A stretch of 46,668 nucleotides of DNA from an uncultured Peptoniphilaceae bacterium. GTDB lineage: Bacteria > Bacillota > Clostridia > Tissierellales > Peptoniphilaceae. Position numbers and translations under genes: made by a program. The DNA lies in contig CAMIZH010000003.1 of NCBI GenBank assembly GCA_946403255.1, forward strand, positions 1-46,668. The letters run 5' to 3'. Below are positions 9,084 to 18,158 of this stretch, in pieces (within the stretch, counting starts at the first letter, position 1; every line of letters starts with the position of its first letter). The notes under the pieces were generated by a model. It made no database searches, had not been told where the DNA came from, and was given only the letters and a program-made list of their open reading frames with translations.

Positions 9084-9095
9084 GGAGTATATATT

Positions 9096-9653
9096 ATGAT
9101 ATCTGATCTTAAAAAAGATGCTGAATCTAGAATGACTAAAACTATAGCTGTTTATAAAGAGGATTTACAAAGTATCAGGGCTGGACGTGCAAACCCTTCG
9201 TTATTAGATAAAATAACTGTAGAGTGCTACGGTCAACAAACTCCTCTTAATCAAGTAGCTGGACTTTCTACACCAGAAGCTAGACTATTAGTAGTTCAAC
9301 CTTGGGACGCTTCTCTTATACCTGAAATTGAAAAATCAATCCTTAGATCTGATTTAGGATTAAACCCTTCAAATGATGGAAAAGTTGTTAGATTAATGAT
9401 TCCACAACTTACTGAAGAAAGACGTTTAGAGTTAACTAAAGTAGTTAAGAAAAACGGTGAGAATGCTAAAGTAGCGATTAGAAATATTAGACGTGAAATC
9501 ATTGATGAAGTTAAAAAGATTGAAAAATCTAAAGAAATCAGTGAAGATGAAAGAGTTGTAGCTGAAGAAGATATTCAAAAAGTTACAGACAAATACATTA
9601 AAGAAATAGATGTTGTTACAAAAGCAAAAGAAGAAGAATTAATGGAAATTTAA
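9096..9653 (+). CDS. frr: Ribosome recycling factor
   Basis: [46 protein letters not shown]. Confidence 0.98.
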   Translation: MISDLKKDAESRMTKTIAVYKEDLQSIRAGRANPSLLDKITVECYGQQTPLNQVAGLSTPEARLLVVQPWDASLIPEIEKSILRSDLGLNPSNDGKVVRLMIPQLTEERRLELTKVVKKNGENAKVAIRNIRREIIDEVKKIEKSKEISEDERVVAEEDIQKVTDKYIKEIDVVTKAKEEELMEI

Positions 9654-9663
9654 TTTTTATATT

Positions 9664-9688
9664 AGGGCCGATAAGGCCCTTTTTTTTA
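9664..9688 (+). terminator. Terminator hairpin between frr and uppS
   Basis: AGGGCCGATAAGGCCCT followed by a T run. Confidence 0.7.
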
Positions 9689-9700
9689 AAGGAGAAATCT

Positions 9701-10429
9701 ATGGGTAGTCTAATAAATGAAATAGATATGAGTTCATTACCAAGACATATTGGAATTATAATGGATGGTAATGGTAGATGGGCAGAAAAAAGAAATTTAC
9801 CTAGAACTATGGGACATAAAGAAGGGACTAAAAGAGTTATAGATATAGTTGAGGCTAGCTATAAACTTGGAATAGAATCTTTGACTTTATATGCTTTTTC
9901 TACTGAAAATTGGAAAAGACCAGAAGATGAAATATCTAAATTAATGGAACTTTTAATTTATTATATTAGAACGCAACTAAATAAAATAATGAAAAACAAT
10001 ATTAAAATTAATGCTATGGGAGATTTAAGTAAATTCCCATCAAAAGTTATTACAGAAGTGCAAAGGGCTATGGACCTTACTAAAGATAATAATAAAATGA
10101 TTTTAAATATTGGACTTAATTATGGTGGCAGAGATGAAATAATTAATGCTGTGAAAAATATTTCTACTGACTATAAATTGGGTATCATTGAATTGGAAGA
10201 TATTGATGAGTTAACTTTTAATGATTATTTATATACAAAAAATCAACCTGATCTAGATTTGTTGATTAGACCAAGTGGAGAGTTGAGAATAAGTAATTTT
10301 ATGTTATATCAGTTAGCATATTCGGAATTTTGGTTTTCTAATATATTATGGCCAGATTTCACTGAAGAAGTTTTATATAAAGCTATTTTAGATTATCAAA
10401 ATAGAGATAGAAGGTTTGGTGGGATATAA
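9701..10429 (+). CDS. uppS: Isoprenyl transferase (undecaprenyl diphosphate synthase)
   Basis: PRHIGIIMDGNGRWAEKRNLPR, LYAFSTENWKRP. Confidence 0.97.
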   Translation: MGSLINEIDMSSLPRHIGIIMDGNGRWAEKRNLPRTMGHKEGTKRVIDIVEASYKLGIESLTLYAFSTENWKRPEDEISKLMELLIYYIRTQLNKIMKNNIKINAMGDLSKFPSKVITEVQRAMDLTKDNNKMILNIGLNYGGRDEIINAVKNISTDYKLGIIELEDIDELTFNDYLYTKNQPDLDLLIRPSGELRISNFMLYQLAYSEFWFSNILWPDFTEEVLYKAILDYQNRDRRFGGI

Positions 10430-11197
10430 TTGTCAGAACTTAAACAAAGAGTTATTACAGGAGTAATAGGTTCAATTGTATTAATAGCAATAATTTTACA
10501 AGGTGGATTGCTATTACAAGGTGCAATATTATTATTGTCACTTGAAGTTGTTAGGGAATTATATAATGCATTTAGAAAAATTAATATTACAATAAATATC
10601 CCTGTTTTAATAATGGGTTGTTTGTTGTTGTTTGGATTCCATATATTGGATATTTCTTTAGAATTTAGTATAATAGCTGTTTTATTTTTATCATTTATAA
10701 CACTATTATTTAAAGATGATATGGAATTACAAGATGTTTCTTTTACATTATTATCATTTATATATGGTCCATATTTACTAAATTTACTTTATGGATTAGA
10801 ACAACAAATGATTTATTTAGTTTTTATAATTGCATTTAGTACAGATACTTTTGCGTATTTTGTTGGTTCTTCAATTGGAAAACATAAACTTATACCAAAA
10901 GTAAGTCCGAATAAATCTATAGAGGGTTCTATTGGTGGTGTGCTAGGTTGTTTAATTCTAACTTTAATATATTTTAAATATATTAACTTACCTATTTCAA
11001 TAGTTGCAGTATTATTTATAATAGTAGCATCAATATCAGGTCAAGTTGGCGATTTAATAGCTTCTAAAATAAAAAGAGTAACAGGAATAAAAGATTATGC
11101 TAAAATTTTACCAGGGCATGGTGGTATTTTAGACAGATTTGATAGTACTATCTTGGTAATTCCTTTTGTATATATGTTACAATATTTTTTATTTTAG
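10430..11197 (+). CDS. cdsA: Phosphatidate cytidylyltransferase
   Basis: Polytopic; SNKSIEGSIGG-type motif (SPNKSIEGSIGGVLG) and C-terminal IKDYAKILPGHGGILDRFDS; TTG start. Confidence 0.95.
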   Translation: MSELKQRVITGVIGSIVLIAIILQGGLLLQGAILLLSLEVVRELYNAFRKINITINIPVLIMGCLLLFGFHILDISLEFSIIAVLFLSFITLLFKDDMELQDVSFTLLSFIYGPYLLNLLYGLEQQMIYLVFIIAFSTDTFAYFVGSSIGKHKLIPKVSPNKSIEGSIGGVLGCLILTLIYFKYINLPISIVAVLFIIVASISGQVGDLIASKIKRVTGIKDYAKILPGHGGILDRFDSTILVIPFVYMLQYFLF

Positions 11198-11211
11198 AAT
11201 AAGGAGGAAAG

Positions 11212-12216
11212 ATGACGACATTAATAGGTGCATTAATTGTCTTTATGTTAGTAGTATTACTACATGAATTAGGACATTTTACAGTAGCTAAACTTGTAGG
11301 AATAAAAGTAAATGAATTTTCAATAGGAATGGGACCAAAACTTTTTCAAAAAGAAAAAGGAGAAACAAAATATTCTTTAAGATTACTTCCTATTGGTGGA
11401 TATGTTGCCATGGAAGGTGAAGAAGAAGGTTCAAATGATCCTAGAAGTTTTGGTAATGTATCAGTTTTAAAAAGAATGGCAGTTGTTTTAGCAGGTGCTT
11501 TTATGAACTTTATACTAGCAATTGTAGCTTTTTTTATAGTTGCTTTATTTATTGGATCTCCTACAAATAAAGTTGGATTTATTGTTGAAGATTCTCCAGC
11601 ATATATTTCTGAAATTAAATTAGATGATGAAATAGTTGCAGTAAATGGTGTAAAAGTAAGTAACTGGCAAGATACATTAAACAATATATCTAATGCTAAA
11701 GATGAAAATATAGATTTAACAATAAAAAGAGAAAATAAAGACTTAAATATAATTATAAAAGCGGATTTAAAAGAAGATGGTTATAAAATTGGAATAGGTA
11801 GTAAAAATGAAAAATCTTTAACTAATGCTTTTAGTGCTGCTCTTATTAATACTTGGGTAATTGTAAAAAGTATTTTTTCAGTATTTAAATTAATATTTTC
11901 AGGTAACTTTAATATGAATATGTTAGCAGGTCCTGTTGGAGTAGTTTCAATGATAGGTCAAGAAACTTCTAAGGGTGCTATTTATTTAATAAATGTTTTA
12001 GGTGTAATAAGTGCGAATCTTGGAGTTGTAAATTTACTTCCAATTCCTGCACTAGATGGTGGTAAATTTATATTTTTATTAATTGAAGCTATACGAAAAA
12101 AACCTATCAGTGAAAAAGTTGAATCTACATTAAGCTATGTTGGATTTTCATTATTAATAGGATTAATGTTATATGTAACAATTTTTGGAGATTTAGCTAG
12201 AATTTTTGGAAGGTAA
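11212..12216 (+). CDS. rseP: RIP zinc metalloprotease (site-2 protease family)
   Basis: HELGHF motif, PDZ-like domain, NLLPIPALDGGKF. Confidence 0.96.
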   Translation: MTTLIGALIVFMLVVLLHELGHFTVAKLVGIKVNEFSIGMGPKLFQKEKGETKYSLRLLPIGGYVAMEGEEEGSNDPRSFGNVSVLKRMAVVLAGAFMNFILAIVAFFIVALFIGSPTNKVGFIVEDSPAYISEIKLDDEIVAVNGVKVSNWQDTLNNISNAKDENIDLTIKRENKDLNIIIKADLKEDGYKIGIGSKNEKSLTNAFSAALINTWVIVKSIFSVFKLIFSGNFNMNMLAGPVGVVSMIGQETSKGAIYLINVLGVISANLGVVNLLPIPALDGGKFIFLLIEAIRKKPISEKVESTLSYVGFSLLIGLMLYVTIFGDLARIFGR

Positions 12217-12219
12217 AAA

Positions 12220-13272
12220 ATGATTGAAAGAAGAAAAACAAAACAAATAAAAGTTGGTAATGTTCTTATTGGTGGAGATGCAGATATCTCTATTCAATCT
12301 ATGACAAATACAATAACTAAAGATGTAAATAGTACAGTAAATCAAATACACAACCTAGAAAATGTTGGTTGTGATATTATACGATTTGCTGTTAATGACC
12401 TAGATGATGCAAGTGCAATAAAAGAAATTCGGAAAGAAATATCTATTCCTACAATAGCCGATATTCAATACGATTATAAACTAGCTATTGCAGCTGCAGA
12501 AAATGGTATTGATGGACTTAGAATAAATCCAGGTAATATTGGTGAACGTTGGAAAGTTGAAGAAGTTGTTAAAGCTTGTAAACATCATGGCATTTCAATT
12601 AGAGTAGGTGTAAACTCTGGATCTATAAAACAAGAATTTTTAGATAAATATAAAGGTGTGAATTCAAATTCTATTTGCTATTCCGCTTTAGAAGAAATAG
12701 AAATTCTTGAAAAAATGGGTTTTAATGATATAAAAGTTTCATTAAAAGCAAGTGATGTAAATTTATCAATAGAATCATATACTAAGTTTTCATCTATTAG
12801 TGATTATCCATTGCATTTAGGAGTAACTGAAGCAGGTCCTGCTTGGAATGGAACAGTTAAGTCTGCTATAGGAATAGGAAGTCTTTTAGCAAATGGAATT
12901 GGTGATACAATAAGAGTATCTCTAACAGCCGATCCAGTTGAAGAGATTAGAGTTGGTAGAGAAATATTAAAATCACTATCCTTATTAAAAGATGGTGTTG
13001 ATATAATATCTTGTCCAACTTGTGCTAGAACTAAAATAAATCTTTTAGATATTGTAGAACAAGCTCAAGAAAGACTTGAGAAAGTTGACAAAAACATTAA
13101 AGTCGCTCTTATGGGTTGTGCAGTAAATGGTCCTGGAGAAGCTAAAGAAGCTGATATTGGAATTGCTGGTGGTAATGGTGAAGGTATTATCTTTAAAAAA
13201 GGCAAGATTATAAAAAAAGTTCCAGAATCTGATTTATTAGAAGAGTTATTTCGAGAAATAGAAAAATTATAG
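12220..13272 (+). CDS. ispG: 4-hydroxy-3-methylbut-2-en-1-yl diphosphate synthase
   Basis: SMTNTITKDVNSTVNQI, GLRINPGNIG, CPTCARTKI, ALMGCAVNGPGEAKEADIGIAGG. Confidence 0.97.
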   Translation: MIERRKTKQIKVGNVLIGGDADISIQSMTNTITKDVNSTVNQIHNLENVGCDIIRFAVNDLDDASAIKEIRKEISIPTIADIQYDYKLAIAAAENGIDGLRINPGNIGERWKVEEVVKACKHHGISIRVGVNSGSIKQEFLDKYKGVNSNSICYSALEEIEILEKMGFNDIKVSLKASDVNLSIESYTKFSSISDYPLHLGVTEAGPAWNGTVKSAIGIGSLLANGIGDTIRVSLTADPVEEIRVGREILKSLSLLKDGVDIISCPTCARTKINLLDIVEQAQERLEKVDKNIKVALMGCAVNGPGEAKEADIGIAGGNGEGIIFKKGKIIKKVPESDLLEELFREIEKL

Positions 13273-13280
13273 GTGATATT

Positions 13281-16200
13281 TTGATCAGTTTTTCAGAGTT
13301 TTTAAATATAATAGCAGTACATGGTGAAAATTTAAACTCAAGAGAAGCTGTTATAAGTAAAATAACTCTAGATGATAAAAGTCTAGAGTTATTTATTTAT
13401 ATAACTTCTAAGTCTAAATTTTTATATGAAGAAAAACAATTAATATTAAAAAGTAGTAAAAGAATATTAAAAGAGTTTAATGTTCACATAATGTATGAAT
13501 TAGAAAAAGAAAATTATAAATCAGAAGAAGATTTAATAAAAAATGAAATATTACAGTACAATTCATCTGCTAAAGCATGGATTGATGATTTGTTAATTGA
13601 AATAAATAAAGAAGATAAAATTGCTACTATTAGTATTGAAAGTGAAAGTATATTTTATTCTTTAACGCAAAATGGATTAAATAAGTTTTTAGAAGATAAG
13701 TTAAAAGTTTTTAACGATTATATAGTAAATATAACACATTTAGAAAATGCAGATAATTCTAAAATAGATACTTTTATAAATAGTATTGAAGATGAAGAAA
13801 AAGACATTTGCTTAAATACCACAATTAAAAGAGATATAATTCCTGAAAAATCCAGTGAATCAAAAAGTTCTAATGGAGAGAATTATAGATATGGTAAAAA
13901 AGATATTGGTGAAATTTTAGATGTAAAAGATTTAAATCTAAATATGCAAAAAGTAAGTATAAAGGTTGATATATTTAATATTGAAATTAAAAACCTTAAA
14001 AATGAGAAAGATTTAATTATTATGTCTGTAACCGACTATACTTCATCAATAATTGTAAAAGTCTTTCTTTCAAAAGAAAAATCAAAAGATTTTAGTGAAA
14101 ATATATCTGAAGGAGATTGTATTATCTTAACAGGTAATATGCAATATGATAATTTTTCTAAATGTGAAAATGTAATGATTAGATATATGGAAAAATCTAG
14201 TAGATATATTCGAGAAGATAATAGTTCTGAAAAAAGAGTGGAATTAAAAGTTCATAGTAAAATGAGTACGATGAATGGCGTATCCTCTTTTAAAAGTATA
14301 GCTAAACGTGCCAAGTATTGGGGACATAATGCTATTGCAATAACAGACAACGCAGATGTTCAAGGATTTCCTGAAGCGATGGAAGCTGGCGAAAAATATG
14401 GACTTAAAATAATCTATGGTTTAGATGGGAATTTTGTTGATGATCAGTTACAAATTATAAAAGATTATGAAAGTGGAAAAGATTATAATACTTATGTTGT
14501 ATTTGATATTGAAACTACAGGTCTTTCTGTTAGAAAAGATAAAATAACTGAAATTGGTGCTGTAAAAATCAAAGATGGGCATATTGTTGAAAGATTTTCA
14601 CAATTAATAAATCCTGAGAAGAATATTCCTCAAATTGTTGTAGAACTTACTGGAATCAGCAATGCATTAGTAGAAAATGAGCCAGTAATAGAAGATGTTA
14701 TTCAAGATTTCAATGAGTTTTGTAAAGGTTCTGTTTTAGTTGCACATAATGCTACTTTTGATATTAGCTTTATTCGAAAAGAAATGAAAAATGCAGGTAT
14801 TTTATTTGACTATCCTGTTCTAGATACTTTACAACTTGCTAGAGCGGTTATTAAGGGAGTTAAAAGATTTAATTTAAGTACTATATCTAAAAGACTTGGT
14901 GTAAGTTTAGTTAATGCTCATAGAGCGGTTAATGATGCTGAAGCAACAGCTGAAGTGTTTTTAAAAATGCTTGAAATAATGAAAAAAGATAATATTCAAA
15001 CTTTTGATGAGATTAATTCTTTAAACAAAGAGATTAACTGTGCAGCACTTTTTGAAGGAAGTATATCTATTATCGTTCAAAATTTAACTGGATTAAAAAA
15101 TCTATACAAGCTTGTTAGTGAATCACATATGGAATATTACAATAGAAATGCCAAAGTTCCAAGAAGTTTACTTGATAAATATCGTGAAGGCTTATTAGTT
15201 GGTAGTGGAAATTCATCATCAGAGTTATATAAAGCTGTATTTAATATGGAGCCTGATGATGTAATAAAAAAAATAGCTTCTTACTATGACTATATTGAAA
15301 TTCAACCTGTATCAAATAATTTAAATTATGTTGTTAAAGATATGGTACATGGATATGATGAGCTTCGTGAAATTAATAAAAAACTTTATAATCTAGGTAA
15401 AGAGTTAGATATTCCAGTTATTGCAAATGGTGATATACATTATTTAGATGAACGTGATGATGTTGTTCGTAGAATTATCTTAAATGGTAAGACAGGGCGT
15501 CCTGTTGAAAATGCTCATATACCACAGGAGTTATATTTTAAGAACACTCAAGAGATGTTAGATGAGTTTAGATACTTAGGTGATGACATCGCAAGAGAAG
15601 TTGTTATAAAAAATCCAAATCATCTTGTAGAAATCTGTGATGATATAAAACCTATACCAGATGGTACATTTCCTCCAGTTATTGAAGGGTCGGAAGATGA
15701 CTTAAAAGAAATGTGTTATAAAAAAGCATACTCTATTTATGGAAATCCATTACCAGAAGTTGTAGAAAACAGATTAAAAAAAGAGTTAGATTCTATAATT
15801 ACTCATGGATATGCGGTGCTTTATATAATTGCTCAAAAATTGGTAAAGAAATCTAATGAAGATGGTTATCTTGTTGGATCTAGAGGATCTGTTGGTTCAT
15901 CCTTTGCAGCTACAATGAGTGATATAACTGAGGTTAATCCTTTACCACCTCATTATGTTTGTCCAAATTGTAAACATTCTAAGTTTTTAGATGATCCAGA
16001 TATAGGTTCTGGAGTAGATTTACCTGATAAAATATGTCCAGAGTGTTCAACTCCAATGAGAAAAGATGGCCATAATATTCCATTTGAAGTTTTCTTAGGT
16101 TTTTATGGAGATAAAGAACCAGATATCGATTTAAACTTTGCAGGAGAGTATCAACCAAAGGCTCATAAATATACAGAAGATTTATTTGGAGAAGGATATG

Positions 16201-17540
16201 TATTTAGAGCAGGAACTATTGGTACTGTTGCTGAAAAAACAGCTTATGGTTTTACAAAAAAATATTTTGAAGATCAATATTTATCAAATATAGAAGTAGA
16301 AAGACTGGCACAGGAATGTACTGGTGTAAAAAGAACATCTGGACAACATCCAGGTGGAGTTATGATCTGTCCAAGGGATAAAGAGATATTTGATTTTACA
16401 CCAATTCAATATCCAGCGGACGATCCTACATCAGGTGTTATAACAACTCATTTTGATTATAACTTTATTCATGGGAAAATATTAAAACTAGATATACTAG
16501 GTCATGATGGTCCTACTATAATAAAAATGTTGGAAGATTTTACTGGAGTTGATTCTATGGAGATAACTTTAGATGATCCAGCAACTATATCTTTATTTTC
16601 AAACTCGGAAAAATTAAAGATGAATGATGAAATTTTTAAATGTAGTACAGGTACTCTTGGAATACCAGAGTTTGGTACAAATTTTGTTATTCAAATGCTT
16701 TTAGAAACAAAACCTAAAAACTTTGCAGAGCTTGTAAGAATATCTGGGTTATCACATGGAACAGATGTATGGACTACAAATGCGCAAGAACTTGTTCGAG
16801 CAGGAAAAGCAAAACTATCTGAAGTAATTTGCACAAGGGAAGATATTATGCTTTACTTAATACATGCAGGTGCAGAAAATAAATTTGCCTTTGATACAAT
16901 GGAAAAAGTAAGAAAAGGTAAAGGATTAACTGAGGATAAAAAAGAAATCATGAAGACATTACCATTACCACCTTGGTATATAGATTCTTGTGAAAAAATA
17001 AAATATATGTTCCCTAAAGCACATGCTGTTGCCTATGTAATGCTGTCCTTTAGAATTGCATATTTTAAATTAAATTATCCATTAGCTTTCTATGCGACTT
17101 ATTTTTCAATTAAATTATCTGATTTTGATGGTGAACTTGTACTAAGTGGTGCTGATGCAATAAAACAAAAATTAGATGTGTTAAAGAATTCTGATGAAAA
17201 ATTAAGTGCTAAAGATAAAGGAGAGATAACAGTTCTTGAAGTAGTTCTTGAAATGCTCTCAAGAGGATATGAATTTGAAAAACCAAATTTATACACTTCA
17301 GATTCTTCAAAGTTTAGTATTTTAGATGGAAAAGTAGTTATGCCATTAAGAGGTCTATCTGGAGTAGGTGAAACTGTTGCTAATAATATAGTTGAAGCTC
17401 GTGAAGATGGAGAATTCCTTTCAATTGAAAATTTAGTTAAAAGAACTAAGGCAACTAAATCTGTAATTGAGATATTTAAACAAAATAATTTATTAGATAA
17501 GATGCCAGAAAGTAATCAACTTTCTCTATTTACTTTGTAG
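13281..17540 (+). CDS. polC: DNA polymerase III alpha subunit, PolC type
   Basis: Embedded 3'-5' exonuclease (VVFDIETTGLSVRKDKITEIGAVKI), PHP region, GSRGSVGSSFAATM, EPDIDLNF; 1419 aa; TTG start. Confidence 0.98.
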   Translation: MISFSEFLNIIAVHGENLNSREAVISKITLDDKSLELFIYITSKSKFLYEEKQLILKSSKRILKEFNVHIMYELEKENYKSEEDLIKNEILQYNSSAKAWIDDLLIEINKEDKIATISIESESIFYSLTQNGLNKFLEDKLKVFNDYIVNITHLENADNSKIDTFINSIEDEEKDICLNTTIKRDIIPEKSSESKSSNGENYRYGKKDIGEILDVKDLNLNMQKVSIKVDIFNIEIKNLKNEKDLIIMSVTDYTSSIIVKVFLSKEKSKDFSENISEGDCIILTGNMQYDNFSKCENVMIRYMEKSSRYIREDNSSEKRVELKVHSKMSTMNGVSSFKSIAKRAKYWGHNAIAITDNADVQGFPEAMEAGEKYGLKIIYGLDGNFVDDQLQIIKDYESGKDYNTYVVFDIETTGLSVRKDKITEIGAVKIKDGHIVERFSQLINPEKNIPQIVVELTGISNALVENEPVIEDVIQDFNEFCKGSVLVAHNATFDISFIRKEMKNAGILFDYPVLDTLQLARAVIKGVKRFNLSTISKRLGVSLVNAHRAVNDAEATAEVFLKMLEIMKKDNIQTFDEINSLNKEINCAALFEGSISIIVQNLTGLKNLYKLVSESHMEYYNRNAKVPRSLLDKYREGLLVGSGNSSSELYKAVFNMEPDDVIKKIASYYDYIEIQPVSNNLNYVVKDMVHGYDELREINKKLYNLGKELDIPVIANGDIHYLDERDDVVRRIILNGKTGRPVENAHIPQELYFKNTQEMLDEFRYLGDDIAREVVIKNPNHLVEICDDIKPIPDGTFPPVIEGSEDDLKEMCYKKAYSIYGNPLPEVVENRLKKELDSIITHGYAVLYIIAQKLVKKSNEDGYLVGSRGSVGSSFAATMSDITEVNPLPPHYVCPNCKHSKFLDDPDIGSGVDLPDKICPECSTPMRKDGHNIPFEVFLGFYGDKEPDIDLNFAGEYQPKAHKYTEDLFGEGYVFRAGTIGTVAEKTAYGFTKKYFEDQYLSNIEVERLAQECTGVKRTSGQHPGGVMICPRDKEIFDFTPIQYPADDPTSGVITTHFDYNFIHGKILKLDILGHDGPTIIKMLEDFTGVDSMEITLDDPATISLFSNSEKLKMNDEIFKCSTGTLGIPEFGTNFVIQMLLETKPKNFAELVRISGLSHGTDVWTTNAQELVRAGKAKLSEVICTREDIMLYLIHAGAENKFAFDTMEKVRKGKGLTEDKKEIMKTLPLPPWYIDSCEKIKYMFPKAHAVAYVMLSFRIAYFKLNYPLAFYATYFSIKLSDFDGELVLSGADAIKQKLDVLKNSDEKLSAKDKGEITVLEVVLEMLSRGYEFEKPNLYTSDSSKFSILDGKVVMPLRGLSGVGETVANNIVEAREDGEFLSIENLVKRTKATKSVIEIFKQNNLLDKMPESNQLSLFTL
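13360..13394. repeat. Perfect 13-bp inverted repeat inside the polC 5' coding region
   Basis: AAATAACTCTAGA - tgataaaag - TCTAGAGTTATTT. Confidence 0.85.
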
Positions 17541-17573
17541 CTAAAGTCATACTTTAGTATCTATTATAATTGT

Positions 17574-17601
17574 TTGAATTTACCTATATTTGTGGTATAC
17601 T
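17574..17601 (+). promoter_or_regulatory. Possible promoter for the rimP-nusA operon
   Basis: TTGAAT, 16-bp spacer, TATACT. Confidence 0.5.
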
Positions 17602-17626
17602 AATTAAGAAAGATATAGAAATTGTT

Positions 17627-17659
17627 TAGAGAGTGGGGTTTTCCCACTCTTGTTTTTTT
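17627..17659 (+). terminator. Leader terminator/attenuator ahead of rimP-nusA
   Basis: AGAGTGGG-GTTTT-CCCACTCT followed by an interrupted T tract (TGTTTTTTT). Confidence 0.7.
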
Positions 17660-17677
17660 AAGTAGGGGAGGTGTATT

Positions 17678-18142
17678 ATGAAAAATGGTGAACTAATAAA
17701 AAAAGTTTATGAAATCTCTATGGAAAGTGCGGAAGGATTAGGATATGAAATAGTAGATATTGAGTATAAAAATGGTTCTAAACACGATTTGTTATCGATT
17801 TTCATATACAAAAAAGAGGGAATAGACTTAAACGATTGTTCAGATATGAGTAGAAGTATAGAAGATAAAATAGAGGATGCAAAATTAATAGAAAATCCTT
17901 ATTATTTAGAAGTATCCTCTCCAGGCTTAGATAGACCTTTAAAATCACAAGATGACTATAGAAGAAATCTAAATAAAGAAATGGAAGTAAAGTTATATGC
18001 TCCATTAGATGGTGTTAAACTATTTGAAGGTCAATTAAAAGCATATGATGAAACTGATGTGTATATAGAATTAGAAGATAATAAAGAAATTAAATTACCA
18101 ATAAAATCAATTTCTTCAATGAAGCAAAAGATTATTTTTTAA
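17678..18142 (+). CDS. rimP: Ribosome maturation factor RimP
   Basis: GYEIVDIEYKNGSKHDLLSIFIYKKEGIDLNDCSDMSRSIED, YYLEVSSPGLDRPL. Confidence 0.96.
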   Translation: MKNGELIKKVYEISMESAEGLGYEIVDIEYKNGSKHDLLSIFIYKKEGIDLNDCSDMSRSIEDKIEDAKLIENPYYLEVSSPGLDRPLKSQDDYRRNLNKEMEVKLYAPLDGVKLFEGQLKAYDETDVYIELEDNKEIKLPIKSISSMKQKIIF

Positions 18143-18158
18143 ATAAGTGAGGGAAATT

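Noticed and set aside
11346-11684. 112-aa minus-strand ORF inside rseP
   Set aside because: Antisense shadow of a conserved gene, no RBS or domain
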